Positions 1-7,065 are shown, counted from the first letter of the stretch. The stretch is 8,722 nucleotides of DNA from Pelagibacteraceae bacterium TMED259 (GCA_002169365.1 NHLE01000044.1:7490-16211), one strand, 5' to 3'. Numbers and translations: made by a program. The notes: a model not told the origin generated them from the letters alone.

Positions 1-594
1 TCAATTTATTTAGAGGAATTTGCCAAGTCAGGTAAAGTTACTGATTTAATTGAGATAAATATTAATAATTTAGCGGCTGTTCCATCAATTATTTTTGGTT
101 TACTGGGTCTTGGAATATTATTGAATTTCTTTGGTTTACCAAGATCTACATCTTTAGTTGGAGGCATGGTTTTATCATTTATGACCTTACCTACGATTAT
201 TGTAGCTTGTAGATCGTCATTAAGAGCTGTTCCCCCTTCTATTCGAGAAGGTGCTTTAGCCTTGGGAGCAACAAAAAATCAAGTTGTCTTTCATCATGTT
301 CTTCCACTGGCAATGCCTGGAACTTTGACTGGGACTATTATAGGTTTAGCCAGAGCCGTAGGTGAGACCGCCCCATTGTTAATGATAGGAATGGTTGCTT
401 TTATTATGAATGTTCCGAGTACCCCTTTAGAGCCAGCCGTAGGTATGCCTGCTCAAATCTATTTATGGTCAGAGAGTGCGGAGCGAGGATTTATTGAAAA
501 AACATCTTCGGCTATTATTTTATTGTTGATCTTTTTAATTGTTGTAAATTTTGTTTCTGTTTATTTCAGAAAGAAATATGAAAAAAAATGGTAA
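1..594 (+). CDS. pstA: Phosphate ABC transporter permease PstA (3' part; start lies outside the window)
   Basis: This is one of two inner-membrane permease subunits of the high-affinity phosphate importer PstSCAB. The frame is open from the first base, giving 197 residues; an in-frame TTG at 121 is internal and not the start. The fragment shows at least four hydrophobic membrane segments: around GLLGLGILL, around [13 protein letters not shown], around [11 protein letters not shown], and a C-terminal [11 protein letters not shown] segment. Between them lies the cytoplasmic EAA-type coupling loop ([13 protein letters not shown], Glu at bases 247-249, followed by HHVLP), which docks onto the ATPase. 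The following [13 protein letters not shown] stretch is typical of PstA. Family members are about 290 residues or longer, so roughly a third or more is missing to the left. The last 7 bases overlap the start of pstB, which implies translational coupling. The fragment itself looks intact. Confidence 0.95.
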   Translation, partial: SIYLEEFAKSGKVTDLIEININNLAAVPSIIFGLLGLGILLNFFGLPRSTSLVGGMVLSFMTLPTIIVACRSSLRAVPPSIREGALALGATKNQVVFHHVLPLAMPGTLTGTIIGLARAVGETAPLLMIGMVAFIMNVPSTPLEPAVGMPAQIYLWSESAERGFIEKTSSAIILLLIFLIVVNFVSVYFRKKYEKKW

Positions 595-1346
595 ACGCAA
601 TCACAACTGAAAACGTTAATGTCTTTTATGGTAATAAACAGGCCATTAATAATATCTCTCTTAATTTTTTAAAAAATAAAGTCACTGCTCTGATCGGACC
701 CTCTGGTTGTGGTAAATCTACTTTTTTGCGATGTTTAAATCGAATGAATGACGTTATCGATATTTGTAGAGTTGAGGGAAAAATTTCAATTAATGATCAA
801 GATATTTACAAAGATCAAATCGAAGTTGAACAACTAAGAGAAAAAGTAGGAATGGTTTTTCAAAAACCTAACCCGTTCCCAAAATCAATTTACGATAATG
901 TTGCTTATGGTCCTAGAATTCATGGTTTTACTGATAAGAAAAATGAAATGGATGAAATTGTAGCAACCGCTCTTAAAAAAGCAGGACTATTTGAAGAGGT
1001 TAAAGATCGCTTAGATGATTTAGGCACTAGTTTATCAGGCGGCCAACAGCAAAGACTATGTATTGCACGTGCCATTGCCATCAAGCCAGAAGTGATCTTA
1101 ATGGATGAACCTTGTTCTGCTCTTGACCCGATTGCCACCTCAATTATTGAAGAACTAATTACTGAACTTAAAGAGAGTTATACTATAATTATTGTTACTC
1201 ACTCTATGCAACAAGCTGCTAGAGTATCAGATAAAACAGCTTTTTTTCATTTAGGTAATTTAATTGAAGAGGGAGATACAACTAAAATTTTTACAAAACC
1301 AGATAACCAAAAAACTAACGATTATATTACAGGAAGGTTTGGCTAA
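588..1346 (+). CDS. pstB: Phosphate ABC transporter ATP-binding protein PstB
   Basis: This is the cytoplasmic ATPase that powers phosphate import through PstA/PstC. At 252 residues it has the usual family length. All nucleotide-binding elements are visible: Walker [10 protein letters not shown] (37-45), Q-loop glutamine Q92 in [10 protein letters not shown], signature LSGGQQQR (149-156), Walker B VILMDEP (169-175), D-loop SALD (177-180) and switch histidine H205 in [18 protein letters not shown] after the Q-loop and the [10 protein letters not shown] form of Walker B are characteristic of PstB among ABC ATPases. The ATG at 588 overlaps the pstA stop by 7 bases. The stop is 2 nt before phoU, and an AGGAAGG at 1331-1337 near the end of the gene could serve as the phoU ribosome-binding site. 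No key residue is missing. Confidence 0.98.
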   Translation: MVNAITTENVNVFYGNKQAINNISLNFLKNKVTALIGPSGCGKSTFLRCLNRMNDVIDICRVEGKISINDQDIYKDQIEVEQLREKVGMVFQKPNPFPKSIYDNVAYGPRIHGFTDKKNEMDEIVATALKKAGLFEEVKDRLDDLGTSLSGGQQQRLCIARAIAIKPEVILMDEPCSALDPIATSIIEELITELKESYTIIIVTHSMQQAARVSDKTAFFHLGNLIEEGDTTKIFTKPDNQKTNDYITGRFG

Positions 1347-1348
1347 GA

Positions 1349-2005
1349 ATGCAGCACACAGATAAAAATTATGAAAATCAAATAAACTTAATTAATGAAA
1401 AGCTAGTTAAGATGGGATCAATTTTAGAACAGCAGTTCAGTGACGCCTTAAAAGTTGTTGCTTCAAGAGATCAAAATTTAGCAAATACAGTTATTGAAAA
1501 AGATGACTTAATAAATCAACTTAATCATGAAATTAGTGATTTAGTTTTTCAGATTATTGCAATGAGACAACCCATGGCAGATGATCTCAGATTTTTATTT
1601 TGCTCAATTAAAATTATCAGAGATCTAGAAAGAATAGGGGATCATTTAACTACAGTCGCAAAAAAAGGTTATAGAGTAAGTACCAACATCCCTGAACAAT
1701 TAATTGAAAAACTTGAGGCATTGGGGGGAAAAGCCTCTTTGATGACCCATGATGCATTAAATTGTTTATTTGATAGAAAACTAGCAGATGCTGATAAAAT
1801 AGCTGAACGAGATAACATTATTGATGATTTACATGGTAGTTTTATCAAAGACGTCCTCTCTTATATGAAAGAACACGATGATTTTATTCCAGACTCCTTA
1901 GCTTTAATCCAGATTTCAAAAGGTATTGAGCGAATTGGAGATTACGTAACCAACATTATGGAAGAAGTACATTTCTTAATTGAAGGTAAATATAATAATT
2001 CTTAA
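1349..2005 (+). CDS. phoU: Phosphate-signalling regulator PhoU
   Basis: PhoU links the Pst transporter to the PhoR/PhoB two-component system, and in studied bacteria it keeps the Pho regulon off when phosphate is plentiful. The 218-residue protein is helical and has no membrane segment or signal peptide. It shows the internal two-fold repeat of the family: each half ends in a metal-binding-type motif, RDLERIGDH (91-99) and KGIERIGDY (191-199). The first repeat also carries the conserved MRQPMADDLRFL stretch (72-83). It is slightly shorter than the E. coli protein. The ATG at 1349 lies 2 nt after the pstB stop, with AGGAAGG about 11 nt upstream as a plausible ribosome-binding site. The position between pstB and phoB is the common alphaproteobacterial order. 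Confidence 0.97.
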   Translation: MQHTDKNYENQINLINEKLVKMGSILEQQFSDALKVVASRDQNLANTVIEKDDLINQLNHEISDLVFQIIAMRQPMADDLRFLFCSIKIIRDLERIGDHLTTVAKKGYRVSTNIPEQLIEKLEALGGKASLMTHDALNCLFDRKLADADKIAERDNIIDDLHGSFIKDVLSYMKEHDDFIPDSLALIQISKGIERIGDYVTNIMEEVHFLIEGKYNNS

Positions 2006-2010
2006 AAACA

Positions 2011-2703
2011 TTGTTACCAAAAATATTAGTTGTAGAAGATGATAAGTCTATTTCAGACCTTATCTCTTTGCATTTAAAAAAAAATAACTTCGAGTATTTA
2101 GTTGTTCATAATGGAGAAGATGCATTATCCCATCTTGATAACTTTATGCCTGATTTCATAATTTTAGATTGGATGATACCAGGCCTTTCAGGCTTAGAGG
2201 TTCTTAGAAGAATTCGAAATAAGCAAGAATATAAAAACTTGCCCATATTAATGCTTACAGCAAAAAACTCTGAACAAGATAAGATCATAAGTTTTGAAAG
2301 TGGATTAGATGATTATATTACTAAGCCTTTTTTACCTAGCGAACTTATCGCAAGAGTTAAAGCAATTTTAAAAAGAACCAGTCAGTCAAATCAAGATCAA
2401 GACAATCTTATTTTTAATGAAATTAAAATAAATACTATTCAAAAAAAAGCCTACAGAGGAAACAGAAGACTTAAACTTGGCCCAACAGAATTTAATATTT
2501 TATTTTACTTACTAAAAAACAAACAAAGAGTTTTCTCTCGAGAGCAAATTTTAAATAAAATTTGGCCTAATCAAGTCAACGTAGAATTAAGAACAGTTGA
2601 TGTTCATATCAGGAGACTTCGAAAAGAACTAAATCAAAATGAAGAAAAAGATATAATTCGCACAGTTAGGTCAGCAGGCTATTCCATAGATTTTGATGAA
2701 TAA
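2011..2703 (+). CDS. phoB: Phosphate regulon response regulator PhoB (OmpR/PhoB family)
   Basis: This DNA-binding response regulator activates phosphate-starvation genes once phosphorylated by PhoR. The 230-residue protein has an N-terminal receiver domain with acidic pair D10/D11, phosphoacceptor D53 in IILDWMIPG, T83 in LMLTAKN and K105 in ITKPF. It is followed by a winged-helix DNA-binding domain (about 130-228) with the family hallmarks ELRTVDVHIRRLRKEL and IRTVRSAGYSID. The start is a TTG at 2011, 5 nt after the phoU stop; it places LPKILVVEDD at the N-terminus as in other PhoB proteins, and no in-frame ATG offers a better choice. The operon context with pst and phoU supports PhoB over other OmpR-type regulators. 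No phoR follows; in many alphaproteobacteria it lies upstream of pst, which would be outside this window. Confidence 0.95.
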   Translation: MLPKILVVEDDKSISDLISLHLKKNNFEYLVVHNGEDALSHLDNFMPDFIILDWMIPGLSGLEVLRRIRNKQEYKNLPILMLTAKNSEQDKIISFESGLDDYITKPFLPSELIARVKAILKRTSQSNQDQDNLIFNEIKINTIQKKAYRGNRRLKLGPTEFNILFYLLKNKQRVFSREQILNKIWPNQVNVELRTVDVHIRRLRKELNQNEEKDIIRTVRSAGYSIDFDE

Positions 2704-3175
2704 TCAAAAAAAAATTTTAGTTCTCTGTACCGGTAACTCTTGTCGCTCGATTATGACAGAAGGGCTAATCAATCATTTTGGTAAAGGTAATTTTCAAGCC
2801 TTTAGTGCAGGGAGCAATCCCGCAGGTTATGTCCATCCAATGAGTATTAAAACTTTAGAAAAATCAGGTATTTTTAAAACAGATTATAAAAGCCAATCTT
2901 GGGATGAGTTTAGTGATATAGATTTTGATTTAGTGATTACAGTTTGCAATAATGCCAGTAGCGAAGCCTGTCCTGTTTATTTAAGTAATGCTCCTAAAGT
3001 GCATTGGGGCGTAGAAGATCCAGCTAAGTTTAAGGGTAGCGAAGAAGAAATTGAAAATGAATTTCAGCGGATCTTTGCAATTCTTGCGAAACGAACCCAC
3101 GCAATGGTTGAAAAATATAACCATACAAAAAAGATCCAACTAGATGAACTCAACTTAATTGGAAACTTAGTTTAA
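2696..3175 (+). CDS. arsC: Arsenate reductase, low-molecular-weight phosphatase fold, three-cysteine type
   Basis: This cytoplasmic enzyme likely reduces arsenate to arsenite. The P-loop CTGNSCRS (nucleophile C11, arginine R17) opens a low-molecular-weight tyrosine-phosphatase fold. Two further cysteines, C84 and C92 in ITVCNNASSEACP, sit where the redox-relay cysteines C82 and C89 lie in Staphylococcus ArsC. The following HWGVEDPA matches the HWG(F/V)xDPA block of that family and differs from the DPY acid loop of true tyrosine phosphatases. Length is 159 residues, somewhat longer than the roughly 130-140 usual, because of a C-terminal tail. I chose the ATG at 2696; a TTG one codon earlier (2693) is possible. 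It overlaps phoB by 8 bases, so it is almost surely co-translated with the pho operon. No arsenite pump or ArsR is seen nearby. Function is inferred from motifs. Confidence 0.88.
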   Translation: MNNQKKILVLCTGNSCRSIMTEGLINHFGKGNFQAFSAGSNPAGYVHPMSIKTLEKSGIFKTDYKSQSWDEFSDIDFDLVITVCNNASSEACPVYLSNAPKVHWGVEDPAKFKGSEEEIENEFQRIFAILAKRTHAMVEKYNHTKKIQLDELNLIGNLV

Positions 3176-3229
3176 AGATAATTTTAATTTATTGGAAAAT
3201 GATTTAGCGGTATTTGAAAATTTTATGAA

Positions 3230-3727
3230 TTATTTTTTCTTTTTATTTTGAATTTTTTTTAGAACTCGCCAGCGAAGATTACTACGAACAATAAAGCCTA
3301 CACAATTTTTGGAACCACATCGACAAGGGTGATCTTCAAAACTGCCCATGTCATAACCATAGTCATAAGTAAGCTCTTCTCCTTGCTTAATATCTTTAAT
3401 GGCATTAATCCAAATTTTTCCCTTAATAATATCGGTTTCACAATTAGGGTCACAAGAGTGATTAATATATTTTGCTAAATTCCAAGATACCTTACCATTA
3501 ATATCATATCTCTCGTTTAGTGTAAAAATATATACGGCTCCTATAGTTCCTTTTTTTTGATTAGCAGCAATATGAACATCTGCAATTTTATCAGATTGAG
3601 CCTTGGTAATTTTTAAACCTCGATATTCTATTATTCTATCACCCGCTTCGATGTCACTCCTTGCAAAGAGACCCGATGAGTGAATTTTGGAATTCTTTCG
3701 AATATAGAGTTTTTGAGTAGCAGGCAT
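3230..3727 (-). CDS. Small SET-domain protein, probable protein-lysine N-methyltransferase
   Basis: This is a 165-residue SET-domain protein, the class that uses S-adenosylmethionine to methylate lysines on proteins. Domain elements in order are: an N-terminal SET start (KIHSSGLFARSDIEAGDRIIEYRG, about 14-37, shown here in the usual xGLFA-xxxIxxGxxIxEYxG form), the cofactor and knot motif YINHSCDPNC (87-96), the second knot motif EELTYDYGYD (117-126), and a post-SET CRCGSKNC (135-142). C92, C135, C137 and C142 would form the post-SET zinc site. The C-terminus is lysine-rich, ending KKIQNKKKK. No signal peptide or membrane segment is visible, so it should act in the cytoplasm. It is the only minus-strand gene here, convergent with arsC (54-bp gap) and divergent from rimI (150-bp gap). 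The substrate cannot be told from the sequence; ribosomal or DNA-associated proteins are possible but unproven. Confidence 0.9.
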   Translation of the reverse strand: MPATQKLYIRKNSKIHSSGLFARSDIEAGDRIIEYRGLKITKAQSDKIADVHIAANQKKGTIGAVYIFTLNERYDINGKVSWNLAKYINHSCDPNCETDIIKGKIWINAIKDIKQGEELTYDYGYDMGSFEDHPCRCGSKNCVGFIVRSNLRWRVLKKIQNKKKK

Positions 3728-3877
3728 AATTGATTTTGATATTTTTAGACTTACAGTATTTCTTTCTTATTTGAGTTCGGTATATTCGCATACACTTGAT
3801 AAAAGTAAAGAGTCACTTAATGCTTTTATATAATTTACAACCTTAGGCGACTTAAGAATTTATGTTATTATCTGCCC
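3728..3877. promoter_or_regulatory. Divergent intergenic region carrying the promoters of the SET gene and the rimI operon
   Basis: This 150-bp region separates the divergent SET gene and rimI and is the longest non-coding stretch in the window. On the + strand a perfect TATAAT (-10 consensus) lies at 3829-3834, about 44 nt upstream of the rimI TTG, but no good -35 sits 16-18 nt before it. A second -10-like TATTAT lies at 3866-3871 and would put transcription start at or next to the TTG at 3878. Short related words GTCACTTAA (3812-3820) and GCGACTTAA (3847-3855) flank the first -10. No clear ribosome-binding site precedes either gene, and I found no convincing minus-strand promoter or PhoB box. 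That promoters lie here follows from gene direction; the exact elements are tentative. Confidence 0.45.
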
Positions 3878-4357
3878 TTGAAGTTTAAAATTGATATACC
3901 CAATGTTGATCAGTGGATCATTGATCATCAAAAGGACTTAGAGATTAATTGGAGTAAAGAGTCAATCTCTCTTCATTTAAACAAAGAAAATAGCTTTAAC
4001 TTCTATTTAACAGAAAATGATAAGATTATTGGAATGCTTGTTGGCCACTTCCTATATCAAGATCAAAAAAACAGTGAATTTGAAATTTTGCATGTTGCTG
4101 TTATGCCAGATTATAGAAATCAAGGCATTGGAAAAAAAATTTTAGAAGAATTGGAAAAACAGCTTAAAATGATTGATAAATCTATAAAAATCTTTCTTGA
4201 AGCTAGTTCTATCAATAAATTTGCTATTAAACTTTATGAAAAATTAGGCTATAAAGCCTACAATGAAAGAAAAAACTACTATAGGGGTAATTCATTAAAC
4301 TCCTTTGCTTCCCAAGACGCAATTTTATTTGCCAAATCTCTTGATGACATCTCCTAA
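3878..4357 (+). CDS. rimI: Ribosomal protein S18 alanine N-acetyltransferase RimI (GNAT family)
   Basis: This GNAT-fold enzyme probably transfers acetyl from acetyl-CoA to the N-terminal alanine of ribosomal protein S18. Over 159 residues it shows the acetyl-CoA loop RNQGIG (80-85) after the ILHVAVMPDY strand. Catalytic-type residues E108 (FLEAS) and Y120 (KLYEKLGY) match RimI positions. The C-terminal ERKNYYRG matches the RRNYY block that separates RimI from other GNATs. The start is a TTG at 3878: the frame is open back to a stop at 3818-3820 but contains no ATG or GTG. No ribosome-binding site is visible. It is the first gene of the right-hand operon and overlaps miaB by 14 bases. In many alphaproteobacteria tsaB precedes and fur follows rimI; both are absent here. 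A different N-acetyltransferase specificity remains possible. Confidence 0.88.
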   Translation: MKFKIDIPNVDQWIIDHQKDLEINWSKESISLHLNKENSFNFYLTENDKIIGMLVGHFLYQDQKNSEFEILHVAVMPDYRNQGIGKKILEELEKQLKMIDKSIKIFLEASSINKFAIKLYEKLGYKAYNERKNYYRGNSLNSFASQDAILFAKSLDDIS

Positions 4358-5657
4358 AAATTTTTTTATCAAAACCTTTGGTTGTCAAATGAATGTTTAT
4401 GACTCTGATAAAATGAAAGATATTTTTCTTTCTCATAATATTCAACCTACTGATGACTACACCACCGCTGACTATGTAGTTTTGAATACCTGCCACATAA
4501 GAGAAAAAGCAACTGAAAAAACATTTTCTGATTTAGGTAGATTTAATAAAAAAGGTAAAAAAGATCAAAAAGTTATTGTAGCTGGTTGTGTGGCTCAAGC
4601 TGAAGGTGAATTAATTCAAAAAAGGGCTCCATATGTAGATTTGATCATTGGTCCTCAGTCTATTCAATCGCTTAACCAATTTTTAAATGAAAGTGATTTT
4701 AGAAAAAAAACAATTACAGAATTTGATGCTATTGAAAAGTTTGATACTCTAAATCAATTAAAAACTAATCATAATAGCAAATCTGCATTTGTGACTATTC
4801 AAGAAGGTTGTGATAAGTTTTGTCACTTTTGCGTTGTCCCTTATACACGGGGAGCAGAGTATTCTCGAACTATTTATGAAATTGAAGATGAAGTAAAGTC
4901 ACTAGTTGACTTGGGCGTTGTAGAATTTACTCTTTTAGGTCAGAACGTAAATGCCTTCCACGGTTCAGACGCATCAGGGCAGTCACATAGCCTAGCTTCC
5001 TTGATTGATACAGTTTCCCAGATTAATGGAGTAGAAAGAATTACATACTCTACTAGTCATCCCGTTAACATGACGGATGATTTAATTGAACTCCATGGCA
5101 CCAATCATAAATTAATGCCCTTTCTCCATCTCCCTGTTCAATCAGGGTCCGATAAAATCTTAAAACTTATGAATAGAAAACATACCCGAGATTTTTACTT
5201 TGAAATCATTGAAAAAGTTAGAAAAGCCAAGCCAAATATAGCCTTATCGTCTGATTTTATTATTGGATTTCCTGGCGAAACACAAAAAGATTTTGAAGAT
5301 ACACTTGATCTTATTAAACGTATAAAATACATGAATTCTTACTCTTTTAAATATAGTCCGCGTCCAGGAACGCCTGCTGCAAATAAAGAAGAAATTAATA
5401 AAGATATTCTTGATGAACGGCTTGCCATAACGCAAGAGCTATTGGACGAACAACAAATGGAATATAATAGAAATTTTATTACAAAAACTGTCAAAGTCCT
5501 AATTGATGGCGCAGGTAAGCATGCAGGACAGATAAAAGGAAAATCAGAGTTTAACCAAAGCGTTGCACTTGAGGGAGAAGAAAATCATATTGGCCAAATT
5601 ATCTCTGTTCAAATCAAAGATGTTAAAATGCATTCACTTATAGGTGAGAGGGCTTAA
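4344..5657 (+). CDS. miaB: tRNA-2-methylthio-N6-dimethylallyladenosine synthase MiaB
   Basis: This radical-SAM methylthiotransferase adds the 2-methylthio group to i6A37 in tRNAs reading UNN codons. From the ATG at 4344 it is 437 residues. The N-terminal domain carries the three auxiliary Fe-S cysteines C14 (FGCQMN), C50 (NTCHIREKA) and C82 (AGCVAQ). The radical-SAM cluster CxxxCxxC is C156, C160 and C163, followed by VVPYTRGAEYSR, the MiaB form of that motif. A TRAM RNA-binding domain fills roughly the last 65 residues. The frame extends upstream to a TTG at 4305, but that would add residues before the conserved FFIKTFGCQMN start, so the ATG is preferred. The start overlaps the rimI stop by 14 bases, and the stop shares one base with the phoH start. 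All three substrate and cofactor regions look intact. Confidence 0.97.
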   Translation: MTSPKNFFIKTFGCQMNVYDSDKMKDIFLSHNIQPTDDYTTADYVVLNTCHIREKATEKTFSDLGRFNKKGKKDQKVIVAGCVAQAEGELIQKRAPYVDLIIGPQSIQSLNQFLNESDFRKKTITEFDAIEKFDTLNQLKTNHNSKSAFVTIQEGCDKFCHFCVVPYTRGAEYSRTIYEIEDEVKSLVDLGVVEFTLLGQNVNAFHGSDASGQSHSLASLIDTVSQINGVERITYSTSHPVNMTDDLIELHGTNHKLMPFLHLPVQSGSDKILKLMNRKHTRDFYFEIIEKVRKAKPNIALSSDFIIGFPGETQKDFEDTLDLIKRIKYMNSYSFKYSPRPGTPAANKEEINKDILDERLAITQELLDEQQMEYNRNFITKTVKVLIDGAGKHAGQIKGKSEFNQSVALEGEENHIGQIISVQIKDVKMHSLIGERA

Positions 5658-6613
5658 TGGCTACTCCTAATACCTCTTCTCATCAAAAACAATTAGAGTT
5701 TGACGATAATAAATTTCTTGCAAGTCTCTTTGGTTATCATGACAAAAACTTAAAAGTCTTAGAGGATAAGTTTAAAGTTAAACTTTATACTCGAGGAAAT
5801 TTCCTCTCAATTAAAGGAAGTAGAGATCCTGTTGAAAAAGCCTATTATGTTATTCAAGGATTATATGTGAAGTTAAAAAATAAAGATATCTCTGCTGAAG
5901 AAATAGAAAATAATATTGACTTAGCTAAGCCGGCATACATCAAAGAACAAATTGAACAAGATCAGAAACATCAAATTACAACTAAACTCAAAACTATTTA
6001 TCCTAAAACCAAGAACCAAGAAATTTTCCTAAAACTCATGAAATCAAAGGATATTGTTTTTGCTGTAGGACCCGCGGGTACCGGTAAAACTTATTTAGCT
6101 GTAGCGTATGCCGTTAGTCTGTTTGTGGAGGGCAAGATAAATAGATTAATCCTATCAAGGCCAGCAGTGGAGGCAGGGGAGAGGTTAGGGTTTCTTCCAG
6201 GGGACATGAAAGAAAAAATTGATCCTTATCTACGTCCTTTGTATGACGCATTATATGAAATGATGCCTGGAGAAGAAATAGACCGAAAAATGGTCAATAA
6301 TCTAATAGAAATAGCCCCATTGGCTTTTATGAGAGGAAGAACTCTTAATAAATCTTTTATTATTTTGGATGAAGCTCAAAACACTCTATCTACTCAAATG
6401 AAAATGTTTTTAACCAGGCTTGGGCAAAATTCTAAAATGGTTATTACAGGAGACCTAAGTCAAAAAGATTTACCCGATAATGCCAAAAGCGGCATGCAAG
6501 ATGCCATGGAAAAATTAGAAAAAGTAAAAGATATTGGATTTGTCCATTTAAATAGCAGTGATGTCTGTAGACATACGCTAGTTGAAAAAATTATTAATGC
6601 ATATGATAAGTAA
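5657..6613 (+). CDS. phoH: PhoH-family ATPase (PhoH/YbeZ)
   Basis: This cytoplasmic P-loop ATPase of the PhoH/YbeZ family is genetically and physically linked to YbeY and implicated in RNA or ribosome metabolism. The 318-residue protein begins with a KH-like region (about 20-75: LFGYHDKNLKVLEDKF, then LSIKGS). The ATPase core follows, with Walker A GPAGTGKT (138-145), the conserved LSRPAVEAGERLGFLPGD (166-183), YLRPLYDAL (191-199) and Walker B FIILDEAQN (234-242). Further on, TGDLSQKDLP and the SSDVCRH region are family-typical. The ATG at 5657 overlaps the miaB stop by one base, and a GGTGAGAGGG stretch just upstream (5643-5652) gives one of the better ribosome-binding sites in the window. 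Despite the name, nothing here ties it to phosphate control; it belongs to the miaB-lnt operon rather than the pst block. Confidence 0.96.
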   Translation: MATPNTSSHQKQLEFDDNKFLASLFGYHDKNLKVLEDKFKVKLYTRGNFLSIKGSRDPVEKAYYVIQGLYVKLKNKDISAEEIENNIDLAKPAYIKEQIEQDQKHQITTKLKTIYPKTKNQEIFLKLMKSKDIVFAVGPAGTGKTYLAVAYAVSLFVEGKINRLILSRPAVEAGERLGFLPGDMKEKIDPYLRPLYDALYEMMPGEEIDRKMVNNLIEIAPLAFMRGRTLNKSFIILDEAQNTLSTQMKMFLTRLGQNSKMVITGDLSQKDLPDNAKSGMQDAMEKLEKVKDIGFVHLNSSDVCRHTLVEKIINAYDK

Positions 6614-6615
6614 TT

Positions 6616-7065
6616 TTGAAAATTAAAAGTAAAAGATTAATAATAGAGTTTATTGGCAACTCAGAATTAAAAAAGTTTTTAAATAATTCGAAAAAGAGAT
6701 TAAAAAAATTAATATCTTATTTTGATACGTTGCATTTAGGAACAGAGCAAACATTAATATCTATTAAAATTGTTACAAATGATGAGATCAAATCGTTGAA
6801 TAAAGAGTTTCGAAAAAAAAATAAAGTCACAGATGTTTTATCGTTTCCTGATGATCATGCCTCAGGTGATATAGCCATAGCTGATAGTTATATTCTAAAC
6901 AAGAATAATACTATAAATGCGCAAAATTTTTTTATGTTAGTGGGGCATGGCATCCTTCATTTATTTGACTATAGTCATTATGATAGACAGTCGCGAACTA
7001 ATATGAGATTTTTAGAGAACATGTTGATGGACCTATTAGGTTTAAAAAAAATTCATGAAGATTAA
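6616..7065 (+). CDS. ybeY: Endoribonuclease YbeY, rRNA maturation factor
   Basis: YbeY is a zinc-dependent RNase involved in 16S rRNA 3'-end processing and ribosome quality control. The 149-residue protein has the conserved LNKEFRKKNKVTDVLSFP block, which carries the family arginine, and then the zinc site H-x3-H-x5-H (H111, H115, H121). The zinc motif reads HGILHLFDYSHYD where most members have HGxLHLxGYDHxxD, so glycine and aspartate between the second and third histidines are replaced by Asp and Ser. The three ligands and the following MRFLENMLMDLLGL helix are kept. The start is a TTG at 6616, 2 nt after the phoH stop, with no alternative ATG near the expected N-terminus. The gene overlaps corC by 11 bases. 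The N-terminal third is lysine-rich and poorly conserved. Identity is secure from motif and position. Confidence 0.92.
   Translation: MKIKSKRLIIEFIGNSELKKFLNNSKKRLKKLISYFDTLHLGTEQTLISIKIVTNDEIKSLNKEFRKKNKVTDVLSFPDDHASGDIAIADSYILNKNNTINAQNFFMLVGHGILHLFDYSHYDRQSRTNMRFLENMLMDLLGLKKIHED

Noticed and set aside
920..1138. Minus-strand open frame inside pstB
   Set aside because: It lies wholly within a gene with complete ABC-ATPase motifs and its translation shows no family features.
1349..2005. Internal repeat in phoU as a recent duplication
   Set aside because: The two ERIGD motifs are the normal two-fold architecture of the family and the halves are otherwise diverged.
2106..2288. Minus-strand open frame inside phoB
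   Set aside because: It is opposite the receiver domain of phoB and has no recognisable motif or start signal.
2693..3175. Reading arsC as a low-molecular-weight protein tyrosine phosphatase
   Set aside because: The relay cysteines C84 and C92 and the HWGVEDPA block fit arsenate reductase, and the DPY acid loop of tyrosine phosphatases is missing.
3176..3240. Possible intrinsic terminator between the convergent arsC and SET genes
   Set aside because: There are T-runs and a weak AAAATT/AATT pairing, but no GC-containing stem that would make a convincing hairpin on either strand.
3728..3877. PhoB-binding box or Fur box in the divergent intergenic region
   Set aside because: No direct repeats close to the CTGTCAT-type Pho box and no Fur-like palindrome could be found; the CTTACAGT near 3750 is a single weak match.
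4305..4343. Longer miaB beginning at TTG 4305
   Set aside because: It would add 13 residues before the conserved N-terminus and extend the overlap with rimI; the ATG at 4344 fits the family.
4227..4496. Minus-strand open frame across the rimI-miaB junction
   Set aside because: It runs antisense to conserved parts of both genes and its translation is not protein-like.
5244..5435. Minus-strand open frame inside miaB
   Set aside because: Its translation is biased toward Phe, Ile, Lys and Arg, as expected from the reverse of AT-rich coding sequence.
5657..6613. phoH as part of the phosphate regulon shared with the left block
   Set aside because: It sits in the miaB-ybeY-corC-lnt operon with no Pho box nearby; the name is historical.
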